Origin: a virus
Reading direction: 5' to 3' (one strand)
DNA length: 64,000 nt
IMG/VR virus record: IMGVR_UViG_3300010885_076238
Coordinates: 124,001-188,000 of that record
Part shown: positions 22,859 through 30,248 of the stretch, one piece after another
Numbering within the stretch: position 1 is the stretch's first letter
Layout: each line of letters starts with the position of its first letter
Translations under genes and position numbers: made by a program
Notes under the pieces: generated by a model
Told to the model about the DNA's origin: nothing
What the model saw: the letters and a program-made list of their open reading frames with translations, nothing else
Databases searched by the model: none

Positions 22859-22936
22859 CAGTAGTTTACGTCAAATCAAAGATTGCAAAAATAAAAATAT
22901 ATATTGATCGTTATCTGGGAACAAGGAGAAAATTTT

Positions 22937-23323
22937 ATGGGCTTGGACATGTACGCTTACGCTGTTGACCCCAAGGAATGTGAGAATTTTGATGAATTCT
23001 CGTGCAAATTCAAAGGCGAATACAAGCCAGATGAAATTTATTACTGGCGCAAACATCATGATTTGCATGGATGGATGGAAAATCTGTACCGTAGCAAGGG
23101 CGGTCTTGAGGAGTTCAACTGCCAGAAGGTGATGCTGACTGTGGATGATTTGAATGAGCTTGAGAAGGCACTTATCTCTAAAGGATTGCCTAGCACCACA
23201 GGATTTTTCTTCGGAAATAATCCTCCTGATGAAGAAACTTTGAACGAAGACCTTCTTTTTGTTGCTAAGGCCAGAAAAGTAATAGAAGAAGGAAATGTTG
23301 TATACTACGACAGTTGGTGGTAA
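22937..23323 (+). CDS. Conserved phage protein beginning MGLDMYAY (128 aa)
   Basis: AAGGAG lies 8 bases before ATG 22937; the upstream in-frame codons are promoter sequence. The start GLDMYAYAVD, the IYYWRKHHDLHGWMENLY block and the end VVYYDSWW are hallmarks of a widespread phage protein family without an established function. A Trp/His/Tyr-rich core suggests a ligand pocket. Confidence 0.7.
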   Translation: MGLDMYAYAVDPKECENFDEFSCKFKGEYKPDEIYYWRKHHDLHGWMENLYRSKGGLEEFNCQKVMLTVDDLNELEKALISKGLPSTTGFFFGNNPPDEETLNEDLLFVAKARKVIEEGNVVYYDSWW

Positions 23324-23354
23324 AATAATAAAAAATAAGGAGCGTTATAAGATT

Positions 23355-23936
23355 ATGGACACTAAACTTTTTGATAGTCTGACCCGAGGTTGTTTTGAAG
23401 AACGATTTTTCGCCTATATGAAGGCTGTTGGTCTTGATCTAGTAACTGTCGCCTACAGTGGTGGTGGCGATAGTGGAGGAATGGACTATATGGAGTTCGA
23501 TCCAGCCGTAAACGACAAGATCAAGGACGGGATCAAGAATGATTTAGAAGAGCAACTTTGCAACCCAATTTATAGTAAGCATGGAGGCTTTGCCGATGGC
23601 GGCGGGTATCATGTAAATGGTCAAGTGGTTTATGACGCTAATACTCAAACTGTCAACATTAGCGGAACAGACCATATAACCACCTACACTTATGAAGAAG
23701 GGCTAGAAGACGAAGAGGCGGATGAAGAGACCAGACAAGAAGACTGGGAAGAGTGCGTTTATAGTAGGAGCGCAAAGCATCCCAAAAGTAAGGAATCCGA
23801 CTACCTGTTTGCCTATCTATACGCCAGAGATTTTCTTGATAAGAAGTTGCCGGAAGACCTTCATAATAAAATGATGACCGAAGCGTCCATCAACGAAGAT
23901 GAACACGCTATAAAATATATGATAGAAATAAAATGA
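23355..23936 (+). CDS. DUF6878-like protein with LPEDLHN segment (193 aa)
   Basis: ATG 23355 lies 6 bases after CGTTAT. Residues about 25-115 (VAYSGGGDSGGMDYMEF, GGFADGGGYHVNGQVVYD) match the GSGDxG family also present at 9617. The C-terminal third carries the shared unit YLFAYLYARDFLDKKLPEDL followed by HNKMMTEASI. The gene therefore joins two local families in one protein. Confidence 0.6.
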   Translation: MDTKLFDSLTRGCFEERFFAYMKAVGLDLVTVAYSGGGDSGGMDYMEFDPAVNDKIKDGIKNDLEEQLCNPIYSKHGGFADGGGYHVNGQVVYDANTQTVNISGTDHITTYTYEEGLEDEEADEETRQEDWEECVYSRSAKHPKSKESDYLFAYLYARDFLDKKLPEDLHNKMMTEASINEDEHAIKYMIEIK

Positions 23937-24145
23937 TGCGATATAACATTGACACTACGAATGGCGACCTTGTTCAAATCGACCTTGCTGGTGATTCTTG
24001 GATTGCCTCTGACGACACTTCAATCCTTGTCACTTTGATAAAGTTCAACACTGACCCTTCTCAAAGTCTTTCTCTTTCCGTTACTAAGAAGGACTTGGAA
24101 AAAATAGTTTCTAATTTAAATATCATCCTGCCTAATAATAATTAA
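23933..24145 (+). CDS. Small beta-rich protein (70 aa)
   Basis: It overlaps the previous stop by 4 bases (ATGA). The sequence RYNIDTTNGDLVQIDLAGDS, then SLSLSVTKKDLEKIVSN, suggests a beta sandwich with one helix. Function unknown. Confidence 0.6.
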   Translation: MMRYNIDTTNGDLVQIDLAGDSWIASDDTSILVTLIKFNTDPSQSLSLSVTKKDLEKIVSNLNIILPNNN

Positions 24146-24164
24146 TCTAAAGAGTTATGTAAAT

Positions 24165-24395
24165 ATGAGATATCGAGATCAAATTAAAGAAGCCCGTAAG
24201 TGGTCGTATGTTGAAGCCGGATTCAGCGAGGAACTTCCTCCTGATGAGCGACAGGTCGCTCTTGAACGAGCGAATGCTTTGTACGAAGAAGCTGTCAAAG
24301 AGTTAGAAGAACTTGAGGCAGAAGAAGACGAGAGCTATAGTAAGTACGAACGCAAGTATATCAAGACTAAGAAACGTTGGGATAATGCAGCATGA
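24165..24395 (+). CDS. Coiled-coil protein (76 aa)
   Basis: The ATG lies 6 bases after a variant AGTTAT box. It is highly charged and helical throughout (ALYEEAVKELEELEAEEDES). Function unknown. Confidence 0.55.
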   Translation: MRYRDQIKEARKWSYVEAGFSEELPPDERQVALERANALYEEAVKELEELEAEEDESYSKYERKYIKTKKRWDNAA

Positions 24396-24396
24396 T

Positions 24397-24504
24397 CTGC
24401 ACAAATTCCAAGGAAACAAAATAAAATAAAAAATAATTTGTTTCCTCTACGGAATTAGGCTCCTATAATTAATATTTTATAGGGTCGAAACACCTGATGT
24501 TTAT
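24397..24504 (+). promoter_or_regulatory. Composite boundary module
   Basis: CTGCACAAATTCC directly after the stop, hairpin GGAAACAAA/TTTGTTTCC, a second stem around CCTATAA/TTATAGG, then AACACCTGATGTTTAT at 24489-24504. Confidence 0.55.
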
Positions 24505-24619
24505 TTTTGGTGCAGCACTTTCTACTACTTATAGAGAGGCGGTCAAAAATAATTTTCCTCTTCGACCGTTATGCAGTATGGCAGCGATTGAGACTGCCAA
24601 GCTCAACTGGGAACATGAA

Positions 24620-24862
24620 ATGTATCTGGTTCTGATGATTAGCAACAACCGCGTCACCTACGCAAAGGCGTTTGACCAGTGGGATTCGGCTGTGCTGTGT
24701 GCTGACAACGTGGTTATGGATATTGCCGGGGTTTCAAACGATATGCTCGATTGGGAGAACGGCGATTACCGCACGGTCTACGAGCATACAAACGGCACTA
24801 CAGTGACGATTGAGACGCTGGACGGGCCGGGAGCTAAGAGTTCGGAAATTCTTGGTTCGTAA
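24620..24862 (+). CDS. Hypothetical protein (80 aa)
   Basis: The frame is open upstream through promoter and 5' hairpin, but ATG 24620 follows the hairpin and a GGGA, by comparison with the related leader at 32681. The product (YLVLMISNNRVTYAKAFDQW, then TNGTTVTIETLDGPG) looks like a small alpha/beta domain. Function unknown. Confidence 0.5.
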   Translation: MYLVLMISNNRVTYAKAFDQWDSAVLCADNVVMDIAGVSNDMLDWENGDYRTVYEHTNGTTVTIETLDGPGAKSSEILGS

Positions 24863-24937
24863 GAAATAATTTTCGATCTAGTTCGTTATCCCAATGTGGC
24901 AGCGATTGAGACTGCCGCAGCAACCGGAGCAAAAAAG

Positions 24938-25183
24938 ATGAAGAAAAATGTTTGGTTGAGTTCTGACCCCGCAAACACCGAGGGCGGAGACATGGGCTTC
25001 TGGTGGAATCGTGGTTGCAACAGCATTGCCGCTGTCTCTGTTGATGAAACCGGGCTGCGTTTCGATGGCAGCGACTTCACGGTCGTCATCGACAACCCAG
25101 GCCAGACCAACGAGAGCGTGAAAGTGCTGGTCAACGACGTGGTCGTCTTCGGTTCTGTCAAGACCAAGGCCAAGGCGAGTTGA
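24938..25183 (+). CDS. Hypothetical beta-rich protein (81 aa)
   Basis: CGGAG precedes ATG 24938 after a 5' hairpin. The sequence KKNVWLSSDPANTEGGDMGF, then VVIDNPGQTNESVKVLVNDV, suggests a beta sandwich. A strong terminator follows. Confidence 0.55.
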   Translation: MKKNVWLSSDPANTEGGDMGFWWNRGCNSIAAVSVDETGLRFDGSDFTVVIDNPGQTNESVKVLVNDVVVFGSVKTKAKAS

Positions 25184-25189
25184 GTCCTA

Positions 25190-25220
25190 CCCTCCCCTGC
25201 CCATCAAGGGCAGGGGAGGG
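25190..25220 (+). terminator. GC-rich terminator hairpin
   Basis: CCCTCCCCTGCCC pairs with GGGCAGGGGAGGG across ATCAA; no U-tract follows. Confidence 0.7.
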
Positions 25221-25270
25221 AGCTAGAAAATAATTTTCAATCCAGTTCGTTATACAAGTAGGAGAAAAAA

Positions 25271-25633
25271 ATGAGAATTACTGCTAAAGAAGCTGCTGAT
25301 CGTTTGCGTGTGAGTTATGTAGTTGCTGCGGGCATCATGGCCCACCTAGAAGAGACAGGCGCAGCGAAGGTTGTGGAAAAGAAGTTCCATGCCAGCGGGA
25401 AGGGAAAGCCGACTCGCGTGTATGAAGTTGAACAGCATACTGTGCTGAACTTCGGAGACGTTGCTGCTGCTGCCGCCGCACCCGTAGTCGAGCCAGTTGT
25501 AGTCGAGCCAGTTGTGTTCACGACTCCGGTTGTCGAGGCTCCGGCTGTTGTCGAGGTTGTCGAGGAGAAGATCGAAACGCTCGACCATGTAGCGGCTGCG
25601 TTGGCTCGACTCAAGGCCGACAACGCCGCGTGA
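25271..25633 (+). CDS. Winged-helix protein, paralog 2 of 3 (120 aa)
   Basis: AGGAGA precedes the ATG. The HTH part (ITAKEAADRLRVSYVVAAGI, MAHLEETGAAKVVEKK) and the wing (HASGKGKPTRVYEV) are nearly identical to the paralog at 29296. A Val/Pro/Glu-rich linker with the repeat VVEPVV leads to a C-terminal helix (ETLDHVAAALARLKADNAA) also shared with that paralog. The tail may mediate dimerisation. Confidence 0.7.
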   Translation: MRITAKEAADRLRVSYVVAAGIMAHLEETGAAKVVEKKFHASGKGKPTRVYEVEQHTVLNFGDVAAAAAAPVVEPVVVEPVVFTTPVVEAPAVVEVVEEKIETLDHVAAALARLKADNAA

Positions 25634-25674
25634 AATAAAAATTGATTTATTTCGTTATCTGATTAGGAGAAACA

Positions 25675-26061
25675 ATGACCACTACAAATCGTTCCCCCTA
25701 CACTGCCGCTGTACTTGAAGCCGACAGTCACACCACCCTAATGGGATGGGTTCGTGACAATCACGAAATCCCCGGCGATTTTCTGCTCAAGGGACACCAT
25801 TGCACTGCCGACACTAAGCCCGCCGCAAAAAGCTTGGCAGGCCATATGGTCGGCCAGCGTGTCGAACTGCGTGTTGTTCGATTCGGTCGGCTTGAAGGAA
25901 TTATGGCAGTAGAAGTAGAAACTGTGATGCCATCGAAGAATACTCGAAAGCACGTTACGATTTGCCATGCACCCGATGTCAAGCCCATGATGTCAAACAG
26001 CATAGTCGAATGGGTTGATGTGCAGCCGTTCATCCTGTACGGGGTAGTGCAGGAGGTGTAA
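25675..26061 (+). CDS. Candidate 2H phosphoesterase (128 aa)
   Basis: AGGAGA precedes the ATG. Two H-x-T motifs, HCT at residues 42-44 and HVT at 93-95, are each followed by a strand-like segment, the hallmark of 2H phosphoesterases that cut cyclic phosphates or cyclic nucleotides. The spacing of about 50 residues and the short length suit a minimal member. Phage 2H enzymes include anti-CBASS Acb1 and RNA-repair phosphodiesterases; which one applies here is unknown. Its promoter block is repeated almost exactly before the next gene. Confidence 0.5.
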   Translation: MTTTNRSPYTAAVLEADSHTTLMGWVRDNHEIPGDFLLKGHHCTADTKPAAKSLAGHMVGQRVELRVVRFGRLEGIMAVEVETVMPSKNTRKHVTICHAPDVKPMMSNSIVEWVDVQPFILYGVVQEV

Positions 26062-26148
26062 AGGCGAACACCTAATGTCTATAAAGCGGTTGGCTAGATA
26101 GCATAAAATAAAAATTGATTTATTTCGTTATCTGATTAGGAGAAATTC

Positions 26149-26325
26149 ATGGAAAATTTCGTAGGAAAAACTGTTGCGTCGGTAGAGTACCCATCCAAGT
26201 ACGCCCGAGTAGTTTTGACCTTTACTGATGGCACGAAGTTGCTTATAAAGGAAGTTGGGTACGAAGGTGAACTTGAGGTTCGAGTCGATGGAACTGTTGT
26301 GGAAGGCGAAGAGGATGGAGAGTAA
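26149..26325 (+). CDS. Small beta-rich protein (58 aa)
   Basis: The promoter and AGGAGA leader match the previous gene's almost base for base. Product: ENFVGKTVASVEYPSKYARV, an acidic beta meander ending EGEEDGE. Function unknown. Confidence 0.55.
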   Translation: MENFVGKTVASVEYPSKYARVVLTFTDGTKLLIKEVGYEGELEVRVDGTVVEGEEDGE

Positions 26326-26348
26326 GTAAACACCTAATGTCTATAAAA

Positions 26349-26654
26349 ATGCAGTGGATTAGTTTTTTCGGCCCGCGCCGTCCAATCAACGGACAAAAGA
26401 TTTTCTACTACGGCGAGCATATCGGCGTTTGGAGTGGAACGTACAGCCTAGACTGGAATGATCCGGTTAGCCCCCATAGGATAATTTGTGGGGAAAAGCC
26501 AAGCAAGGAAACCTCCGATGTATTGGCTGAGTACGGCTTGAACAATATCACCATGATTGTAGATCGAATGGATGCTCCTTGGTGGATGCCAGACGAGGGT
26601 CAGCCCAAGCCAGAAAAGCCAGATCAAAATTACCCGCCAGAATATCCAAAATAA
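26349..26654 (+). CDS. Hypothetical protein (101 aa)
   Basis: ATG 26349 lies 4 bases after the family B motif, the only promoter-like element here; an in-frame ATG inside the motif is less likely. The product contains FFGPRRPINGQKIFYYGEHI and a Pro/Glu-rich end (DEGQPKPEKPDQNYPPEYPK). Function unknown. Confidence 0.55.
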   Translation: MQWISFFGPRRPINGQKIFYYGEHIGVWSGTYSLDWNDPVSPHRIICGEKPSKETSDVLAEYGLNNITMIVDRMDAPWWMPDEGQPKPEKPDQNYPPEYPK

Positions 26655-26690
26655 TTTTTAGTTCGGTTCGTTATACAAATAACAATACAA

Positions 26691-26821
26691 TACGCGGCCT
26701 GCTGAAGTAGGTGGAACGTAACCACCTATACCAGTTCTGTGCGAGGAACTGGCAGGGGTAGTAGGGCAATCGCAAGCCCGAAATGAGAAAAGCCACAGCA
26801 ATTACCACCGTGGCCCGCGTA
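26691..26821 (+). ncRNA. Structured RNA 1 of the 26.7-27.3 kb cluster
   Basis: TACGCGG (691-697) pairs with CCGCGTA (815-821). It encloses hairpins TAGGTGG/CCACCTA (708-728), CCAGTTC/GAACTGG (731-752), GGGC/GCCC (764-779) and GGTA/TACC. It starts 17 bases after a family A motif at 26669. No credible ORF. The compact four-arm form is tRNA-sized but lacks tRNA signatures. Confidence 0.7.
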
Positions 26822-26835
26822 AAAATAATTTATTA

Positions 26836-26939
26836 CAATGCGTAGGTTAAGCGTTGAGCAGCCAGCGGTTGGCGGGAGTACTACCACAACCGTCCGTTAG
26901 ACCAGCATAGGAAAGTGTGGGTAAAATCCCGCCGCATTG
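26836..26939 (+). ncRNA. Structured RNA 2, pseudoknot
   Basis: CAATGCG (836-842) pairs with CGCATTG (933-939). Inside, CGGTTG (866-871) pairs with CAACCG (887-892), and the adjoining GCGGGA (872-877) pairs with TCCCGC (927-932), forming an H-type pseudoknot. It contains GAAAGTGTGGGTAAAATCCC, similar to the RNA at 17419. Confidence 0.65.
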
Positions 26940-26961
26940 ATAATTTTAGTTATGTGATTAG

Positions 26962-27098
26962 AGAGAACAAGACAGGGGACGCAAGGTTGTTCGCGGCTGT
27001 CGAAGGCCAAGACGGTTCGCTAAATAGACCTACGTTGAAGCAACATAGATCGCGTTCTGTGGCCGGTGCGACTCCGGGCGTCTCCTGTCCTGTTCTCT
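26962..27098 (+). ncRNA. Structured RNA 3, long terminal helix
   Basis: AGAGAACA, GACAGG and GACGC (26962-26982) pair with GCGTC, CCTGTC and TGTTCTCT (27078-27098), a helix of about 19 bp with small bulges around a 95-nt interior containing smaller hairpins such as GTTG-AAG-CAAC. The next family A motif begins 3 bases after it. Confidence 0.7.
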
Positions 27099-27132
27099 TG
27101 AAAAATAATTTTCCTTTCTGTTCGTTATGTGA

Positions 27133-27258
27133 TTGTGGTGGGTTGCAAGGCCGGATGAACGGCTCCCCAATGGCTGTCATGAAAGCCGGGAAGTTGAATA
27201 GGTGGTCAAGTCGATGGTTTCAAACCAAAGGCGAATCCACTCACCCACATTTTTTCTT
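27133..27258 (+). ncRNA. Structured RNA 4 with terminator U-tract
   Basis: It starts about 6 bases after CGTTAT (27123-27128). GTGGGT (27138-27143) pairs with ACCCAC (27243-27248), followed by ATTTTTTCTT. Inside are GCCG-GATGAA-CGGC, GGCT/AGCC and GGTTT/AAACC hairpins. Promoter and U-tract frame a discrete noncoding transcript. Confidence 0.65.
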
Positions 27259-27272
27259 CTAATTTCTATATA

Positions 27273-27340
27273 CAGCAGAGAGAACTCGCCAAGAGGCCCA
27301 ACGGCCACACTGGGAGAATTGGAGTAAGGAGCCTCTGCTG
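27273..27340 (+). ncRNA. Structured RNA 5, leader of the gene at 27359
   Basis: CAGCAGAG (273-280) pairs with CTCTGCTG (333-340) around CCCA/TGGG and GGCC helices. The gene's ribosome-binding site follows 8 bases later, so it may regulate translation. Confidence 0.55.
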
Positions 27341-27358
27341 GGTTTCAAAGGAGTAAAT

Positions 27359-27514
27359 ATGTCAAAGCAAGAAATGATCGAAATTGTGGATTCTCAGGTC
27401 AAGTACGGACTGCCCAGAGAGGAAGCAATCCGCCTACTAGCTTTCTTTATGGACGAAGATGATCCAGAGAACAACGCAGAGATTTGGTTTCAGCAAAAAA
27501 TCGGCGGCGGTTGA
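27359..27514 (+). CDS. Small acidic protein (51 aa)
   Basis: AAAGGAG precedes the ATG, downstream of the structured leader. Product: SKQEMIEIVDSQVKYGLPRE, then FFMDEDDPENNAEIWF. Function unknown. Confidence 0.6.
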   Translation: MSKQEMIEIVDSQVKYGLPREEAIRLLAFFMDEDDPENNAEIWFQQKIGGG

Positions 27515-27559
27515 AAATAATTTCTGCCCTAATTCGTTATAAAATCAAGGAGATCATCA

Positions 27560-27784
27560 ATGACACTTGCAGAAGCCCGCAAGATGGCCCAAGAAGATGC
27601 TGACGATTATCAAGTCGTCGTCAATCTGATCTATGACAAACTCGCTGAGTACCCTGTGACTGACGATGGCGAGGACAACCGATACGGATTCTGTGCAGTA
27701 GGTGCTATGGACATTATGTTTCCAGAATACCTCAAGGATTACTGGAACGTAGTGGGCGTGGTAAGCCCCAAGGGAGGAATATGA
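27560..27784 (+). CDS. Hypothetical protein (74 aa)
   Basis: AAGGAGA precedes the ATG. Helical start (TLAEARKMAQEDADDYQVVV), then RYGFCAVGAMDIMFPEYLKD. Its last bases overlap the next start (ATGA). Function unknown. Confidence 0.6.
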   Translation: MTLAEARKMAQEDADDYQVVVNLIYDKLAEYPVTDDGEDNRYGFCAVGAMDIMFPEYLKDYWNVVGVVSPKGGI

Positions 27785-27969
27785 AAATGTTAGGAAGTTG
27801 CCATTGCGGATCAGGCCAGCCTAGTTGGTGGGAAAACGATGCCAGAGGAATCCCTCTTGCAAGAATTTGCGAAAAGTGCAAAGAGGAAAAGCTGTCTAAG
27901 TACCGACCAGAAGTTCTGTCTAACTCAAACTACGAGGCAGACGAACCTATAGAGCCAGAAGATTACTAA
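27781..27969 (+). CDS. Conserved phage zinc-finger protein (62 aa)
   Basis: CHCGSG and CEKCKEEKL form two Cys pairs around WWENDARGIPLARI, followed by YRPEVLSNSNYEADEPIEPE. This signature is shared by many small phage and bacterial proteins of unknown role. It probably binds one zinc ion. Coupled to the previous gene. Confidence 0.7.
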   Translation: MKMLGSCHCGSGQPSWWENDARGIPLARICEKCKEEKLSKYRPEVLSNSNYEADEPIEPEDY

Positions 27970-27984
27970 ACGGAGAGAATAATT

Positions 27985-28212
27985 ATGCAGGCGGACATAG
28001 CCACCTTGACCGTCAAGGCGAGGCAAAAGGCTCGCAAATGGGTCAAGGAAAGGCTGAAAATGCACCCCGGCAAGTTCGTGGTCAAACAAGGTGAGCAGTC
28101 TTGTCCTTGCTGGAACGGGGAAAACGCTATTCAGTTAGAGAACACGACCGACAGATGGAGCGGTTGGTTCCCCGTAACAGACATAGAAATCTCTAGCGAC
28201 AATGAAAAATAA
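27985..28212 (+). CDS. Hypothetical basic protein (75 aa)
   Basis: GGAGAG precedes the ATG. A basic helix (VKARQKARKWVKERLKMHPG) is followed by a Cys/Trp-containing region (EQSCPCWNGENAIQLEN). Function unknown. Confidence 0.55.
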   Translation: MQADIATLTVKARQKARKWVKERLKMHPGKFVVKQGEQSCPCWNGENAIQLENTTDRWSGWFPVTDIEISSDNEK

Positions 28213-28238
28213 TTTTCACTTTTACTCGTTATCTATAT

Positions 28239-28469
28239 ATGGAACATTTAGGACATCAAAAATGGTGGTGCGACGTTTGCGACTCCAGGCAAGTGGATAG
28301 CAAAGATTCCACAACTGGTTCGTACTATCAAGTAGCTGGCATGGAACATCCAGCCAGATCAAAAGAAGAAAAATGGACATCCATTATTTTCGCTGTCTGC
28401 TGCGAGTGTGAACCAATCAAGGCTTTGCACAAAATCAAAGTCGAAAACCAAGTCGTTCGTAAAAATTAG
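28239..28469 (+). CDS. Zinc-ribbon-like protein (76 aa)
   Basis: The ATG lies 6 bases after CGTTAT (28227-28232). WWCDVCDSRQ and FAVCCECEPI form two CxxC pairs. Likely zinc binding; role unknown. A family B motif follows at 28511. Confidence 0.6.
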   Translation: MEHLGHQKWWCDVCDSRQVDSKDSTTGSYYQVAGMEHPARSKEEKWTSIIFAVCCECEPIKALHKIKVENQVVRKN

Positions 28470-28595
28470 CTAATATACAAAATATTAATTAGCCAATAAT
28501 TATTATTTTCAACACCTGATGTTTATATGGAAACTAGACGGGGGCAATAAAATAATTTTCATTTCAAATCGTTATGTTCTTAGGAGGACAATGAA

Positions 28596-28778
28596 ATGAA
28601 AATTTGCACCACCGATTCTATCTTGGAAAGCATCACTCAAAACAAGTTTGATGATGAATCCAATTCTCGTTCTGGCCGCATGAGTGGCGAAATGATGCGA
28701 ATTGCCGACGAAGTCGAGCAAGAGCTAGAGGACGAGTTCATGGACGAGTGTGACGAGAGCAACAGGGAAGCGGCGTAA
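28596..28778 (+). CDS. Small acidic helical protein (60 aa)
   Basis: The leader reads AGGAGGACAATGAAATG. The first ATG opens a two-codon mini-ORF whose TGA overlaps the true ATG at 28596, so initiation may be tuned. Product: acidic helix (EVEQELEDEFMDECDESNRE). Confidence 0.55.
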   Translation: MKICTTDSILESITQNKFDDESNSRSGRMSGEMMRIADEVEQELEDEFMDECDESNREAA

Positions 28779-28866
28779 AGCCAGCATTTCCAAGGGTTTG
28801 CTGCTTGTCTCTTTTTTTTGGAAGCGCCGACCGACATTGGTCGTAGTTATCTCACAGGAGGAACCT

Positions 28867-29217
28867 ATGTATCGAAATTATGAAGAATACGAATCTGCTT
28901 TCGACAAGTTGCTAGATAACGCTCCTGCAAACGTCAAAATCAAAAAAAAGACGAGACAGGAGTTCGATTACGAAAATTATCGTGACAAGATCGAATGGTA
29001 TTTGATGGAGGAATGGGGCACTGAGCCTTTCCACGAAATTTTCTTCGGCCATATCAGTGAGATCGAATCGGACGAGCCTACTCCCGAAGATTTTCGTGCA
29101 GAGGAATTGCATGGCTGCGTCTATGACATCATCGACAGTTGCTACGAGAAGAAATTCAGCGTGAATCAGGCAGCGTCGAAAATTTATTTGTATTTGAAAA
29201 AAGAGAAGGCCATCTAA
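28867..29217 (+). CDS. Hypothetical protein (116 aa)
   Basis: AGGAGGA precedes ATG 28867. The product is acidic and helical (YENYRDKIEWYLMEEWGTEP), with a terminal helix (VNQAASKIYLYLKKEKAI). The 88 bases before it hold a C/T-rich run and no motif A. Function unknown. Confidence 0.6.
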   Translation: MYRNYEEYESAFDKLLDNAPANVKIKKKTRQEFDYENYRDKIEWYLMEEWGTEPFHEIFFGHISEIESDEPTPEDFRAEELHGCVYDIIDSCYEKKFSVNQAASKIYLYLKKEKAI

Positions 29218-29295
29218 TCAGGGCAAAATTTTTTTCGGTTCGGATCGTTATACCAATACAGGCCATGTGGCCTACTAACAAGGAGAAAAAGAAAA

Positions 29296-29652
29296 ATGCG
29301 TTTGACTGCGAAAGAAGCCGCCGAAAGGCTGAGTGTGAGTTATGTGATTGCCGCCGGTATTATGTCTTATCTTGAGGACACTGGTAAGGCCAAGGTTGTA
29401 GAGAAGAAGTTTCATGCAAGTGGGAAGGGTAAGCCAACCCGTGTCTATGAAGTAGATCAACTTACAGTGATTGACTTTGGTGATGCCGTTGCAAAGCCAG
29501 AAGTCGTGACGGTGACGGAGACAGTTGCAGTGACGGAGACGGTTGCGGTGACGGAGACGCTTCCAGCCGTGGCAGAGATTGCAGAGGATCGCGTCGAAAC
29601 GCTGGATCATGTCGCTGCGGCTCTGGCTAGGCTGAAGTCTGAGGCTGCGTAA
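29296..29652 (+). CDS. Winged-helix protein, paralog 3 of 3 (118 aa)
   Basis: AAGGAGA precedes the ATG. It is nearly identical to the paralog at 25271 in the HTH (LTAKEAAERLSVSYVIAAGI), wing (HASGKGKPTRVYEV) and final helix (ETLDHVAAALARLKSE). The linker is a threefold VTETVA repeat encoded by near-identical 18-base units, a sign of slippage growth. Confidence 0.7.
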   Translation: MRLTAKEAAERLSVSYVIAAGIMSYLEDTGKAKVVEKKFHASGKGKPTRVYEVDQLTVIDFGDAVAKPEVVTVTETVAVTETVAVTETLPAVAEIAEDRVETLDHVAAALARLKSEAA

Positions 29653-29670
29653 TACGCGCCCATAGGAATC

Positions 29671-29705
29671 CATCCCCCTCTGCTTCTCAATCGCGGAGGG
29701 GGGTG
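29671..29705 (+). terminator. GC-rich terminator hairpin
   Basis: CATCCCCCTC pairs with GAGGGGGGTG (one T-G pair) just after the winged-helix gene. Confidence 0.65.
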
Positions 29706-29741
29706 GATAAACCTAAATTTGTGCTACTATAATAATACAAC

Positions 29742-29824
29742 AATCGGCCGTCCGGCCGTGCCGCCACAAGCGCCACGGGTTGATTCCCCACGGGAGCCAG
29801 CCATCAAAGACCGGCCCGCCGATT
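29742..29824 (+). ncRNA. Structured RNA before tRNA-Leu
   Basis: AATCGGC (742-748) pairs with GCCGATT (818-824), enclosing GC-rich helices and a GGGTTGATTCCCC segment that looks like a T arm. TATAAT at 29728-29733 lies just upstream, so it probably heads the transcript that also holds the tRNA. It may be a decayed tRNA or a processing signal. Confidence 0.5.
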
Positions 29825-29833
29825 ATTGCACAA

Positions 29834-29917
29834 GCCGAAGTGGCGGAATTGGCAGACGCGCCAGACTCAAAATCTGGTGTCCAAAAAGACGTGTGGGTTC
29901 AATTCCCACCTTCGGCA
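29834..29917 (+). tRNA. tRNA-Leu(CAA)
   Basis: Acceptor GCCGAAG/CTTCGGC, anticodon stem CCAGA/TCTGG with loop CTCAAAA, a long variable arm (class II, 84 nt) and discriminator A. Unlike the tRNA at 8816, it has the long arm expected for leucine. Confidence 0.95.
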
Positions 29918-30002
29918 GTAACACCTACCGTTTATTATTAATTAATAATAAACCTATAAAATAATTAGTTCGCTCAATCGTTATTTGGTATGGAGGAAGG
30001 AT

Positions 30003-30179
30003 ATGTTTAGCAGGGAAGATTTACTTACAATTTTAGCGTGTTTGGAATGTAAAGAATACAACACGCAAGGCAAGATAGATTCAAGAGTTCCAGTAGAGGA
30101 CGGCAAGAACGTCATCGACATCGTTGATATGTTGAACAGGATCGAAAAAATCAAAACTGTTATCAGGGATCAATTGTAA
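30003..30179 (+). CDS. Small helical protein (58 aa)
   Basis: GGAGGAAGG precedes ATG 30003. The product starts FSREDLLTILACLECKEYNT. Its 40-base promoter block is repeated almost identically at 30184-30222, before the next gene. Confidence 0.55.
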   Translation: MFSREDLLTILACLECKEYNTQGKIDSRVPVEDGKNVIDIVDMLNRIEKIKTVIRDQL

Positions 30180-30248
30180 ATTCCTAAAATAATTAGTTCG
30201 CTCAATCGTTATTTGGTATAGGGAAGATTTACTAAAAGAGAGAGTCTT

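Noticed and set aside
24497-24619. Upstream start for the gene at 24620
   Set aside because: The extra codons translate motif B, motif A and the 5' hairpin; related leaders show the ATG comes after them.
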